A stretch of DNA of 64,000 bases from Bacillus sp. T33-2. Lineage in GTDB: Bacteria; Bacillota; Bacilli; Bacillales; Cytobacillaceae. Where the stretch lies: contig NZ_PGVB01000024.1 of the NCBI RefSeq assembly GCF_002860205.1, forward strand, positions 1-64,000. Reading direction: 5' to 3'. The position numbers were made by a program, and so were the translations under genes. Positions within the stretch are counted from its first letter, which is position 1. Each line of letters starts with the position of its first letter. This document shows positions 28,227 through 35,742 of this stretch, piece after piece. The notes below the pieces were generated by a model. That model saw only the letters and a list, made by a program, of their open reading frames with translations, had not been told where the DNA came from and did no database searches.

Positions 28227-29768
28227 ATGAACGAAAAACAACGCTTGGAAGGCCAACAAGTGACTGCCAATCCTTCGGACAAAAAATCCGACAAGGATTA
28301 CAGCAAGTACTTTGAGGCAGTATACACACCGCCATCCTTAAAGGAAGCGAAAAAGCGCGGCAAAGAAGAGGTCGCGTACCACAAAGATTTCGAGATTCCT
28401 GAAGAATTCCGCGGGATGGGGGAAGGCCGCAAGTTTTACATCCGTACTTACGGCTGCCAGATGAACGAGCATGACACTGAAGTAATGGCCGGCATCTTCA
28501 TGGGCCTTGGCTATGAGCCTACAGACCGGGCCGAGGATGCAAACGTGATCCTTTTAAACACATGTGCCATCCGTGAAAATGCAGAAAATAAGGTTTTCGG
28601 TGAGCTTGGCCATTTAAAACATTTGAAAACCGAAAAGCCGGACCTTTTATTGGGTGTGTGCGGCTGTATGTCCCAGGAAGAATCGGTCGTGAACAAAATC
28701 CTGAAAACGTATCAGCAAGTAGATATGATTTTCGGTACGCATAATATTCATCGCCTGCCAAACATCCTCAATGAAGCCTATATGTCAAAAGAGATGGTTG
28801 TGGAAGTGTGGTCCAAAGAAGGCGACGTGATTGAGAACCTACCGAAGGTACGCCGGGGCAACATCAAGGCATGGGTCAATATTATGTACGGATGCGATAA
28901 ATTCTGCACATACTGCATCGTTCCTTATACGCGCGGCAAAGAGCGCAGCCGCCGTCCTGAAGAAATCATCCAGGAGGTTCGCCACCTGGCTGCACAAGGC
29001 TACCAGGAGATTACGCTGTTAGGGCAGAACGTTAATGCGTATGGTAAAGATTTTAAAGATATTGAATATGGCTTAGGCGATTTGATGGATGAAATCAGGA
29101 AGATCGATATTCCGCGTATCCGCTTTACGACTAGCCATCCGCGCGATTTTGATGACCATCTGATCGAAGTTCTTGCCAAGGGCGGCAACTTGATGGATCA
29201 TATTCACTTACCAGTCCAGTCGGGTTCGACTGATGTCCTGAAAATCATGGCCCGCAAATATACACGTGAACAGTACCTGGAACTCGTCCGTAAAATAAAA
29301 GCAGCCATTCCGAATGTGACGCTGACTACTGACATCATTGTCGGATATCCGAATGAAACGGAAGAGCAATTCGAAGATACATTGTCCCTGTACAGGGAAG
29401 TTGGCTATGAATCAGCCTATACGTTCATTTACTCTCCACGGGAAGGCACACCTGCAGCGAAAATGCAGGACAATGTTCCGATGGAAGTGAAGAAACAGCG
29501 TCTTCAGCGCCTGAACAGCCTTGTAAATGAGATGTCCGCAAAGGCAATGAAAAAATACAAGGGCGAGATTGTTGAAGTTCTTGTAGAGGGTGAGAGCAAG
29601 AACAATCCGGATGTCCTTGCCGGCTACACTAGCAAAAACAAGCTCGTTAACTTCATCGGCCCTAAAACGGAAATCGGGAAAATTGTAAAAGTTAAGATTA
29701 CAGATGCAAAAACCTGGTCATTAAACGGGGAAATGGTCGAAGAACTAGAACCGGTAGAGGTGAAATAA
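28227..29768 (+). CDS. miaB: tRNA-2-methylthio-N6-dimethylallyladenosine synthase
   Basis: A 513-residue radical-SAM methylthiotransferase that adds the 2-methylthio group to i6A37 of tRNA, acting after MiaA (encoded at 42134). Order: Bacillus-type N-terminal extension (1-65), UPF0004 domain with three cluster cysteines ([30 protein letters not shown]), radical-SAM core with C223, C227 and C230 (GCDKFCTYC), and a TRAM domain at the end. GAAAGGGGA lies upstream. ricA begins one base after its stop. Confidence 0.96.
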   Translation: MNEKQRLEGQQVTANPSDKKSDKDYSKYFEAVYTPPSLKEAKKRGKEEVAYHKDFEIPEEFRGMGEGRKFYIRTYGCQMNEHDTEVMAGIFMGLGYEPTDRAEDANVILLNTCAIRENAENKVFGELGHLKHLKTEKPDLLLGVCGCMSQEESVVNKILKTYQQVDMIFGTHNIHRLPNILNEAYMSKEMVVEVWSKEGDVIENLPKVRRGNIKAWVNIMYGCDKFCTYCIVPYTRGKERSRRPEEIIQEVRHLAAQGYQEITLLGQNVNAYGKDFKDIEYGLGDLMDEIRKIDIPRIRFTTSHPRDFDDHLIEVLAKGGNLMDHIHLPVQSGSTDVLKIMARKYTREQYLELVRKIKAAIPNVTLTTDIIVGYPNETEEQFEDTLSLYREVGYESAYTFIYSPREGTPAAKMQDNVPMEVKKQRLQRLNSLVNEMSAKAMKKYKGEIVEVLVEGESKNNPDVLAGYTSKNKLVNFIGPKTEIGKIVKVKITDAKTWSLNGEMVEELEPVEVK

Positions 29769-29769
29769 G

Positions 29770-30198
29770 ATGGCGAAATATACAAAAGACGACATAATCA
29801 ATCGGGCAAAAGAACTTGCGATGATGATCGCGGATACAGAAGAAGTGGATTTTTTCAAACGCGCAGAAGCACAGATCCATTCAAACGAAAAAATCCGCAA
29901 CACAATATCCCAAATAAAGGGCCTGCAAAAGCAGGCAGTAAACCTCCAGCATTACGGAAAAGAGGAAGCGCTCAGGAAAACCGAAGAAAAAATTGCTGCG
30001 TTAGAGCAGCAGCTGGATGAAATTCCAATCGTCCAGGAATTCAAGCAATCCCAGCTCGATGTTAATGACCTGCTTCAAATCATCGCTTCAACCATCTCCA
30101 ACACGGTGACCGACGAAATCATCACCTCCACCGGAGGGGATGTGCTTCGCGGTGAAACAGGCGCCGCTGTCCGTACTGGGGAAGGGTGCCATCATTAA
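29770..30198 (+). CDS. ricA: RicA (YmcA), RicAFT complex subunit
   Basis: A 142-residue helical protein of the YlbF/YmcA family. In B. subtilis RicA with RicF and RicT forms an Fe-S complex that stimulates Spo0A phosphorylation and RNase Y activity. The MAKYTKDDIINRAKELA start and helical core are typical, and the extended C-terminus keeps a cysteine two residues before HH. It is coupled to miaB (one-base gap) and ends at a terminator that also faces the minus-strand cluster downstream. Confidence 0.93.
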   Translation: MAKYTKDDIINRAKELAMMIADTEEVDFFKRAEAQIHSNEKIRNTISQIKGLQKQAVNLQHYGKEEALRKTEEKIAALEQQLDEIPIVQEFKQSQLDVNDLLQIIASTISNTVTDEIITSTGGDVLRGETGAAVRTGEGCHH

Positions 30199-30206
30199 AA
30201 TAATAA

Positions 30207-30247
30207 GAAAGACCAGGCTGTTGATTTGGACAGACTGGTCTTTTTTA
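30207..30247. terminator. Shared terminator of ricA and the minus-strand cluster
   Basis: AAAGACCAG (30208-30216) pairs with CTGGTCTTT (30235-30243), with an inner CTGT/ACAG stem. It has T runs on the plus side and A runs on the other, so it can serve both converging transcripts. Its GACCAGGCTG arm resembles the hairpin at 31217-31240. Confidence 0.8.
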
Positions 30248-30261
30248 TAGGAAGCAGGAAA

Positions 30262-30603
30262 CTAACTATTTTGGTTCAGTTGTTTCACAGCGTCCAGGAA
30301 CGCTTTACGGTACTGTCGTTGTTCTTCCAGTGCAGTTTCAAGGGTTCGAAGCAATGCCTTGTTGATCTGATAAGAAGGACTCCTACTATCAGAAAAGTCC
30401 AGTTGGCTCTGAAGGAAGGTATAAACCAGGAGCAGAGTGGAATAGTTATCGACATAAGTCAGACTTATCGCAGAGCCTCCTTTTCCGCCAGCCGCATTGG
30501 TATTGATTGAGGAAGGTGTCGTATTGATAAGTTTTTCGGCAATCTCCGGTGGTACACCATTTTTGATGAGTTTTTGTAAATCGACGTCCCCATTGTTTTC
30601 CAA
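30262..30603 (-). CDS. Unknown small protein, D family copy 2 (cotE-adjacent cluster)
   Basis: A 113-residue protein I do not recognise. It is clearly paralogous to the product of 31260-31607: both share an N-terminal L..GVP.E.AEK block, then PSINT.A.GGKGG, then SLTYVDNYSTLLLVYTFL, and a helical tail with QYRKAFL..VK.LNQ. The central hydrophobic block is short and there is no signal peptide. The start is TTG with AAGGAGGG upstream. It is the last gene of the second promoter-C-D module. A spore-coat or sporulation role is inferred only from position beside cotE and the promoter. Confidence 0.75.
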   Translation of the reverse strand: MENNGDVDLQKLIKNGVPPEIAEKLINTTPSSINTNAAGGKGGSAISLTYVDNYSTLLLVYTFLQSQLDFSDSRSPSYQINKALLRTLETALEEQRQYRKAFLDAVKQLNQNS

Positions 30604-30653
30604 GCCTTTCCCTCCTTTTCAATGTACATTTATATTTGATGTGTGTAACTGTT

Positions 30654-31022
30654 TTAAACGCTATATTCCTCGGTTCCCACTTTAAAAGCATTTTCCTGAT
30701 CACCATGGGCATTGTTTGTTGCCATATTGATTGCGGCGGAAGCAATGACAACATGAATTACAACGCCAAAATTTAAATGACCGACGGTAAGCGGCGCGAT
30801 GACACTCCCTCCATTCAGGGCCACGGCTTTTTGGGTGGCTTCGATGTCCTGGTCCAGTGCGTTGCTCAAGTCTGCGTCTTTTTTTTGGTGGTTATCAAAT
30901 TCGTCCTTCTTGGAACTCTCTTTGAATCGGCCATTCTGTCTACTGAATCCGTCAAACTTATTGTGATCATGCTTTTTTGGATAACCGTAAGAGTTGTAAT
31001 AGTCACCCTTATAGTAAGACAT
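30654..31022 (-). CDS. Unknown small protein, C family copy 2
   Basis: A 122-residue protein of unknown function. The N-terminus is rich in Tyr, Gly, Lys, His and Asp (MSYYKGDYYNSYGYPKKHDH), a composition seen in many spore-surface proteins. It shares with the product of 31653-32036 the PKKHD segment, QKAV..N.G, and the tail IN....GDQ.N..KV..EEY. The middle is different and more hydrophobic (GVVIHVVIASAAI). RBS AAAGGAGGTGAG is strong. It heads the second module of the cluster. Confidence 0.75.
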   Translation of the reverse strand: MSYYKGDYYNSYGYPKKHDHNKFDGFSRQNGRFKESSKKDEFDNHQKKDADLSNALDQDIEATQKAVALNGGSVIAPLTVGHLNFGVVIHVVIASAAINMATNNAHGDQENAFKVGTEEYSV

Positions 31023-31058
31023 AATTTACTCACCTCCTTTTCTATATGCTTTAAATAT

Positions 31059-31117
31059 ATTGTATGCATTTGTAATAACGGTTGAATGAGCATTTAGCAT
31101 AACAAAACAGCCTGTTT
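31059..31117 (-). promoter_or_regulatory. Duplicated promoter block, copy 2, sporulation-type -10
   Basis: On the minus strand this block contains AACAGGC, TTATG, AAATGCTCATTCAACCG and then GCATACAATATA. CATACAAT is a perfect sigma-E-type -10 and GCATANNNTA also fits sigma-K. The same order and spacing recur upstream of the other C gene (32067-32125). The -35 is not a clear match for either factor. Confidence 0.6.
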
Positions 31118-31216
31118 GGAACAGATAAGTGCTCTTTTCAATAGTTGGATGGGTTTAATACGGTTATAATGGGGTCTTCTAATAGGAAGTGCCTAGGGTG
31201 GCAAACACTAAAATGA

Positions 31217-31246
31217 GACCAGGCTGCGGGCAGCCTGGTCCTTTTT
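31217..31246. terminator. Hairpin after D family copy 1
   Basis: GACCAGGCTG (31217-31226) pairs with CAGCCTGGTC (31231-31240), loop CGGG. The T tract is good on the plus strand (CTTTTTG) and weaker on the minus strand (TCATTTTA), the direction of the genes. Confidence 0.65.
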
Positions 31247-31259
31247 GAGGTTAATGAAA

Positions 31260-31607
31260 CTATGCATTAGGAGGTTGATTCAGTTCCTTTACTGTATTTA
31301 GAAAGGCTTTTCGGTACTGTTTCTGCTCCTTCATCGCTGTTTCAAGGGTTTGCAGCAAAGCATTGTTTAATTGATATGAAGATTGTTTTCTGCGATCATG
31401 GTCCAAACGGGTGAGGAGGAAGGTGTATACAAGAAGCAGAGTAGAATAGTTGTCGACATAGGTAAGGCTTACCGCAGTGCCTCCCTTGCCCCCTGTAGCA
31501 CTAGTATTAATGGAGGGACCAGCCGTTTCCTTAATCTTTTCTGCCATCTCCTGAGGAACACCTAGTTCGACCAATTTTTCGACACTAAGCTCAAAATTGT
31601 TGCTCAA
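31260..31607 (-). CDS. Unknown small protein, D family copy 1
   Basis: A 115-residue paralogue of the 30262-30603 product, with the same GGKGG and SLTYVDNYSTLLLVYTFL signature and EQKQYRKAFLNTVKELNQ tail. I chose TTG at 31607 because GGAGGGAG lies directly upstream; the longer frame (to 31640) would start inside that ribosome binding site. Family and function are unrecognised. It lies 45 bases after C copy 1 with no terminator between, so the two are co-transcribed. Confidence 0.75.
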   Translation of the reverse strand: MSNNFELSVEKLVELGVPQEMAEKIKETAGPSINTSATGGKGGTAVSLTYVDNYSTLLLVYTFLLTRLDHDRRKQSSYQLNNALLQTLETAMKEQKQYRKAFLNTVKELNQPPNA

Positions 31608-31652
31608 AATTCTCCCTCCTCCCTTATGGACTTTATGCATTATTAGCGCTCA

Positions 31653-32036
31653 TCAATCAGCTTCATATTCTTCATTATCAATCTTGACTGTATTGTCCTG
31701 ATCACCACGGTTAATGTTAAAGCTTTCATTGAATGCGCTGCCCATATTCACTTGACGAACTCTTTGATTTTGCTGCTCTTCATCACCGCCATTAGCGCTC
31801 GGTGTGGCAGCGGCGAGGCCATATCCTCCATCTTCTTCGATATCAAGTTCAATGTCGCCGGAGTTGATTCCGACAGCTTTTTGCTTAGCGTTATTAACCT
31901 GATTAATTTTGTTGCTGAGCTTCTTTTTCTTTTTCTTCTTGTCGTCGTCGTGATCACAGCAATCATGCTTTTTATCATCATGTTTCTTTGGATCATAATG
32001 ATAATCCTTACATCCGTATCCGTATCCGTAATACAT
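31653..32036 (-). CDS. Unknown small protein, C family copy 1 (His/Asp/Lys-rich)
   Basis: A 127-residue protein of unknown function. The first 40 residues are extremely rich in His, Asp, Lys and Cys (PKKHDDKKHDCCDHDDD then a Lys run), suggesting metal binding or cross-linking. The C-terminal half has RVRQVN.GSAFNESFNINRGDQDN and ends EEYEAD, matching the tail of copy 2. AAAAGGAGGTG is upstream. Composition resembles spore coat or crust proteins, but I cannot place it in a named family. Confidence 0.75.
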   Translation of the reverse strand: MYYGYGYGCKDYHYDPKKHDDKKHDCCDHDDDKKKKKKKLSNKINQVNNAKQKAVGINSGDIELDIEEDGGYGLAAATPSANGGDEEQQNQRVRQVNMGSAFNESFNINRGDQDNTVKIDNEEYEAD

Positions 32037-32066
32037 TATCTTTTCACCTCCTTTTAGTTATAGTTC

Positions 32067-32125
32067 ATAGTATGGTGTATATAGAGCGGTTGACTGAGCA
32101 TTTATCATAAGGAAACTGCCTGTTT
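32067..32125 (-). promoter_or_regulatory. Duplicated promoter block, copy 1, sporulation-type -10
   Basis: Minus strand: AACAGGC, TTATGATAAATGCTCAGTCAACCG, then CATACTAT 13 bases later. It aligns without gaps to the block at 31059-31117 through the -10. CATACTAT is close to the sigma-E -10 consensus. Confidence 0.55.
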
Positions 32126-32136
32126 TCTATGATTTA

Positions 32137-32514
32137 TCATTTTGGGTTAATTTCGTTTTTTTTTAAGTCGGAGAGAGATTGAGCGTCTTTCGCTGATTCC
32201 GGCAGCTGTACATCAACAATAATTTCATCATTTAGCTTGACTTTCAGGCGACCGTCTTTCACGATAGGTTCCACCATGGGGATCAGGGATTCGATTTGCT
32301 TAGTTAGTGAATTTGCATCATGATCAAATCTTACGTTGATGTTTTTAACATCTTTATCGATAGTTGACATGATTGTTTCAAGAGTGGGCTGTAAATGATT
32401 AAATATCGTTTGAATCTTTTCCGAAGGAATTTTATCGCCGGATATGACATGATCATTAATTTTGAATTTAACATGATTATCACTACCTAAATTCTTGTTC
32501 TTTCTTTTTTTCAT
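32137..32514 (-). CDS. Unknown charged protein, B gene of cotE-adjacent cluster
   Basis: A 125-residue soluble, charged protein, probably mixed alpha/beta (VKFKINDHVISGDKIP at the start; LKVKLNDEIIVDVQLP near the end). No signal peptide or membrane segment. The start codon directly follows the stop of the A gene (TAA then ATG), and its AAGGAGGTG site lies inside the A gene, indicating coupling. I do not recognise the family. Confidence 0.7.
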   Translation of the reverse strand: MKKRKNKNLGSDNHVKFKINDHVISGDKIPSEKIQTIFNHLQPTLETIMSTIDKDVKNINVRFDHDANSLTKQIESLIPMVEPIVKDGRLKVKLNDEIIVDVQLPESAKDAQSLSDLKKNEINPK

Positions 32515-32772
32515 TTAGTTCACCTCCTTGCTTCCTTCTTTATCATACGGAAACGAATGTCTGCCAGTATCGGCACTTATCACGGAGATGAGCATATTTT
32601 CAACAACTGTGCCCACGGCCACACCTGGTGTGCAAAAAATAAACAACCGGATCTGATGCCTTTTCATCGATGAAATCTCCAGTTTTCCGTCTCCCTGTAA
32701 CACAACTCTGGGCTGAGCATACAATGGAATATGCCTATATTCATCACAGACATTCTTATAATTTATCGGCAC
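32515..32772 (-). CDS. Unknown 85-residue protein, A gene of cotE-adjacent cluster
   Basis: A possible GTG-started protein divergent from cotE (38-bp gap to the cotE promoter -10 region). It contains VVLQGDGKLEISS and a small hydrophobic stretch LFIFCTPGVAVGTVV. No family is recognised. The ribosome binding site is poor (TTAGGCTGGT), but the frame ends exactly against the B start and carries its strong ribosome binding site, which supports a genuine coupled gene. Confidence 0.55.
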   Translation of the reverse strand: MPINYKNVCDEYRHIPLYAQPRVVLQGDGKLEISSMKRHQIRLFIFCTPGVAVGTVVENMLISVISADTGRHSFPYDKEGSKEVN

Positions 32773-32797
32773 ACCAGCCTAATACCACGCATAGGAT
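32770..32797 (+). promoter_or_regulatory. Candidate sigma-K promoter of cotE
   Basis: CAC (32770-32772), a 16-bp spacer and GCATAGGAT (32789-32797) fit the sigma-K pattern AC ... CATANNNT. Known B. subtilis cotE has a sigma-K promoter as well as a sigma-E one. The predicted start falls just ahead of the ribosome binding site. Confidence 0.6.
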
Positions 32798-32830
32798 GAA
32801 TTGACAAAGATTGAGGAGGGTTCGCTCGCA

Positions 32831-33385
32831 ATGGGAGATTACAGAGAGATTATTACAAAAGCCGTCGTAGCGAAAGGACGTAAATTTACACAGTCCAATC
32901 ATACGATCCGCCCAGGGCATCAACCGAGCAGCATTCTAGGGTGCTGGGTGATCAATCACCAGTACAAAGCAAAAAAGGTCGGTAAAACAGTGGAGATCAG
33001 CGGCTCCTACGACATTAACGTATGGTACTCCTTTGATGATAATACAAAGACAGAAGTCACCTCCGACCGTGCTACTTATACAGATGTCATTAAATTAAAG
33101 TACCGGGACCATGACAGTTATGAAGACCACGAAAATGAGGTCATCGCCCAGGCTCTTCAGCAGCCAAACTGTGTTGAAGCTGTCATTTCGCCCAACGGCA
33201 ACAGAATTATTGTCCATGTCGACAGGGAGTTCCTAACTGAAGTGATCGGCGAAACCAAAGTAGTCGTCAGGTTAAGTCCTGAGGAATACAACAATGATGA
33301 TGACGAGTGGGGCTTTGATGATATTGATGATGAGGAATTCGAGGATTTAAATCCTGATTTCCTGGTCGGGTCAGAAGAAGAATAA
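32831..33385 (+). CDS. cotE: Spore coat morphogenetic protein CotE
   Basis: A 184-residue coat morphogen that organises the outer spore coat in the mother cell. The [18 protein letters not shown] start, [19 protein letters not shown] core and very acidic tail ending in [13 protein letters not shown] are diagnostic. I chose ATG 32831; GAGGAGGG (32813-32820) lies 10 nt upstream, slightly long. It lies between ricA and mutS as usual, but here a six-gene minus-strand cluster is inserted in between. A candidate sigma-K promoter precedes it. Confidence 0.96.
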   Translation: MGDYREIITKAVVAKGRKFTQSNHTIRPGHQPSSILGCWVINHQYKAKKVGKTVEISGSYDINVWYSFDDNTKTEVTSDRATYTDVIKLKYRDHDSYEDHENEVIAQALQQPNCVEAVISPNGNRIIVHVDREFLTEVIGETKVVVRLSPEEYNNDDDEWGFDDIDDEEFEDLNPDFLVGSEEE

Positions 33386-33392
33386 TGCAAAG

Positions 33393-33421
33393 CTAGGAAG
33401 GTGGACTTCCTAGTTTTTTTT
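33393..33421 (+). terminator. cotE terminator
   Basis: CTAGGAAG (33393-33400) pairs with CTTCCTAG (33406-33413), loop GTGGA, followed by seven or more T. Confidence 0.88.
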
Positions 33422-33534
33422 ATTTACATTTCTTGTATTTTCCATCCAAATCCGGAAGGCCTTCTACATCTTTTGGATGAGTCAATTTCCTGGCGTGTTT
33501 TTTATAATAAATGTAAATGAGAGGAGTGGCTTTG

Positions 33535-34584
33535 ATGAAATTTTACGAGGTACATTTTGATTGTTTTAATCTGGAGGAAATGAAGCGTTTTTATACAGAA
33601 GTATTGGAAATGGATCTTGTAAGTGAAACGGATAGCCATTTTGCGATCATGGCTGGCATGACAAAAATCTTTTTTGAAAAAAGTACTGTGTTGCCTTATT
33701 ACCATGTATGCTTTCGTACCGGGGGCGACCATTTTGATTTTATGTTTGAGAGGCTTTCGGAGAAAAGACTGCTTCTGCCAAATGAACAAGGTGATTACAG
33801 CTTGTATTGGGAGGGGAAGCAGGCCTATTTCGTTGATCCTGATGGCAACATACTCGAAATGCTGGAACGTCCTTTTCTTTATGGCGATAAACAGACAGAA
33901 GGCTGGCATGATGTATTTGAAGTAGGCCTTCCATCCAAAAACGTGGCCAGCATGCAGGGTTTCCTAATAAACTACATAACTGATGAATATAAGGCGGATA
34001 ACGATACTTTTGCATTCTTTGGCGACCATGGAGGCGTATTTGTAGCCGTAAAAGAAGGAAGGAATTGGTATCCTACTGAGCGGGCATCGACAATACACCC
34101 GATCAGGGCAGTTGTTTCCGGCAAACAGGAGGCAACGTTAAAGCATGATGAACTTCCATATGAATTCATTGTGAAAAAGGAGTGGGAGGGGCGAGTTCCC
34201 GCAGTGCAAGTCAGGTCTGCCAGGCCCACAAACCAGCTCGATAAAATAATCGAATTTTACAGGGACGGAATCGGCCTGAAAATGATCGGCGGATTCAAAA
34301 AACATGAGGGCTATGATGGAGCCATGCTTGGCCTTCCAGACCACTCATGCCATCTTGAATTCACTCAGCATGAGCATCCGGTCGACCTTCCTGTTCCAAC
34401 AAAAGAACATTTGCTGGTTTTCTATATTCCTAACCGGTTTGAACGCGACAGGGTCGCCCTGCGCCTGGCAAAGATGGGCTATGAGGAAACAGAACCGGAT
34501 AACCCTTATTGGGCAAGGGGCGGGATAACATTCCTCGATCCGGATGGCTGGTGTGTGGTGCTGATGAACAGCGCTGGAATATAG
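33535..34584 (+). CDS. Multi-domain VOC (glyoxalase/dioxygenase-fold) protein
   Basis: A 349-residue cytoplasmic protein made of vicinal-oxygen-chelate modules. Module 1 (about 1-112) ends in the typical AYFVDPDGNILEML with a metal-ligand-like Glu. A middle section (about 118-205, starting HDVFEVGLPSKNV) looks like a degenerate module. Module 3 (about 224-347) ends in TFLDPDGWCVVLMN, where the usual Glu is replaced. ATG 33535 follows GAGAGGAG (33519-33526). The reaction is unknown: the family covers glyoxalases, dioxygenases and antibiotic-binding proteins. It is a single-gene unit. Confidence 0.8.
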   Translation: MKFYEVHFDCFNLEEMKRFYTEVLEMDLVSETDSHFAIMAGMTKIFFEKSTVLPYYHVCFRTGGDHFDFMFERLSEKRLLLPNEQGDYSLYWEGKQAYFVDPDGNILEMLERPFLYGDKQTEGWHDVFEVGLPSKNVASMQGFLINYITDEYKADNDTFAFFGDHGGVFVAVKEGRNWYPTERASTIHPIRAVVSGKQEATLKHDELPYEFIVKKEWEGRVPAVQVRSARPTNQLDKIIEFYRDGIGLKMIGGFKKHEGYDGAMLGLPDHSCHLEFTQHEHPVDLPVPTKEHLLVFYIPNRFERDRVALRLAKMGYEETEPDNPYWARGGITFLDPDGWCVVLMNSAGI

Positions 34585-34585
34585 C

Positions 34586-34626
34586 AAAAAGGTCTGCAGA
34601 GGGTGGCCCCTGGCAGACCTTTTTTA
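34586..34626. terminator. Bidirectional terminator, VOC gene and polyferredoxin gene
   Basis: AAAAAGGTCTGC (34586-34597) pairs with GCAGACCTTTTTT from 34613. A-rich and T-rich arms serve both converging genes. The minus-strand reading frame as printed runs straight through it, which is one sign of a frameshift. Confidence 0.85.
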
Positions 34627-35540
34627 TTAAAATACAGATAGATAGCCCTTGTCTTTACGAGTCTTGCAGATAGAACATTGGACTTCTGTTGTCCAGCTAT
34701 AGAAATCAGTGCTGCACTCTTTGCATATGTTTGGGTGCACTTCATGGTTTGGGTCTGCGAATTGTGGACTGTTTTTTCAATAGTAATAGCATCTGTCCGG
34801 CAAACATCTGTACACAGACTGCAGCCTTTGCATTTTCCTTCATCAATTTCAAGTCTATTGTCCTGCAAAGAAAATACACTTGCAGGGCACATCCGAAAAC
34901 AAGTTTCGCATAAGATGCATTTTTGCTGATCTAGTGTTATGCCGAAGAATGCCACGTCCGGAAACATCGACGCCAGGTTGAATTGATCCTCGTTAAAACG
35001 CCAGCTGGCAGGTGTAAAAGTTTCCAGTACTGCCCGCCTGCTGTCAAACGAAATTTTTTTAAAAAACGCCCGCCTTGACAGAACCGGTTTCTCGCTGTTG
35101 TCTAGTGAAACAACCGTGAAGGGCGGAATCCCAATCGCGCGGAGCAACCCGTCTGCATCTTCTATTAACCTCTGAGCTTCTTTTTCCTGATCCCTGGATA
35201 GATCGATAGTGATGGTTGTAATGCCACTTTTATAGAAATAAAGAAGTTCGCTTTGGGTCGGGAGCGGCAGCGTGTTCAGGGTAAGGATGCCATTTTCGAC
35301 GGTTCTGTGGGGGGATTGCCCCTTTATTGCCTGGACCGGGCAGACCGTAACACACCGGCCGCAGTTGTTGCACTTACCTTGGTCAACCTGTAGTCCAGCA
35401 TTTTCAATCGATATGGCACCTTGATCACATATTTGAATACAAGTGGTACAAGTACTGAAAGGACTTGCCTTCCGCAGGCAATTCCCGGATATTTCGATCT
35501 CATAGCTTAGGCTTTCAAGCCATTTTGTCCAGAGCGGCAT
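34627..35540 (-). pseudogene. Polyferredoxin with C-terminal zinc ribbon, frameshifted as read
   Basis: A cytoplasmic protein with four ferredoxin-type cysteine motifs in two pairs (STCTTCIQIC, KCNNCGRCVTVCP; QKCILCETCFRMCP, GKCKGCSLCTDVC), probably an electron-transfer protein. ATG 35540 has GGGGGG 8 nt upstream. After Glu255 the printed frame goes wrong at a run of six T (34772-34777) and continues through the terminator into the antisense of the VOC gene. Adding one base to that run restores a 304-residue protein ending in a two-CxxC ribbon (ICKECSTDFYSW, QCSICKTRKDKGYLSVF) with a stop at 34627-34629, just before the terminator. Real mutation or homopolymer error. Confidence 0.85.
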
Positions 35541-35742
35541 CTTGTATGCCCCCCTTACCATTAAATCTATTGTTGTAATCATTGTACGATATATTATTAG
35601 TAATAAAATGATGATACTATTTATGTTGGAAAACGTTCACAGAGGCGATGACAGTTTTTTCATATATATGGACGAGACAGCCATTGTGTTATAATAGATT
35701 GTCAGAGAACGACTCGAATTTAATCGGATTTTGGAGGGCATT

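Noticed and set aside
34506-34626. The 3' extension of the polyferredoxin frame as printed
   Set aside because: It reads through a strong terminator into antisense of the VOC gene; the shifted frame ending at 34627 gives a proper cysteine-rich domain.
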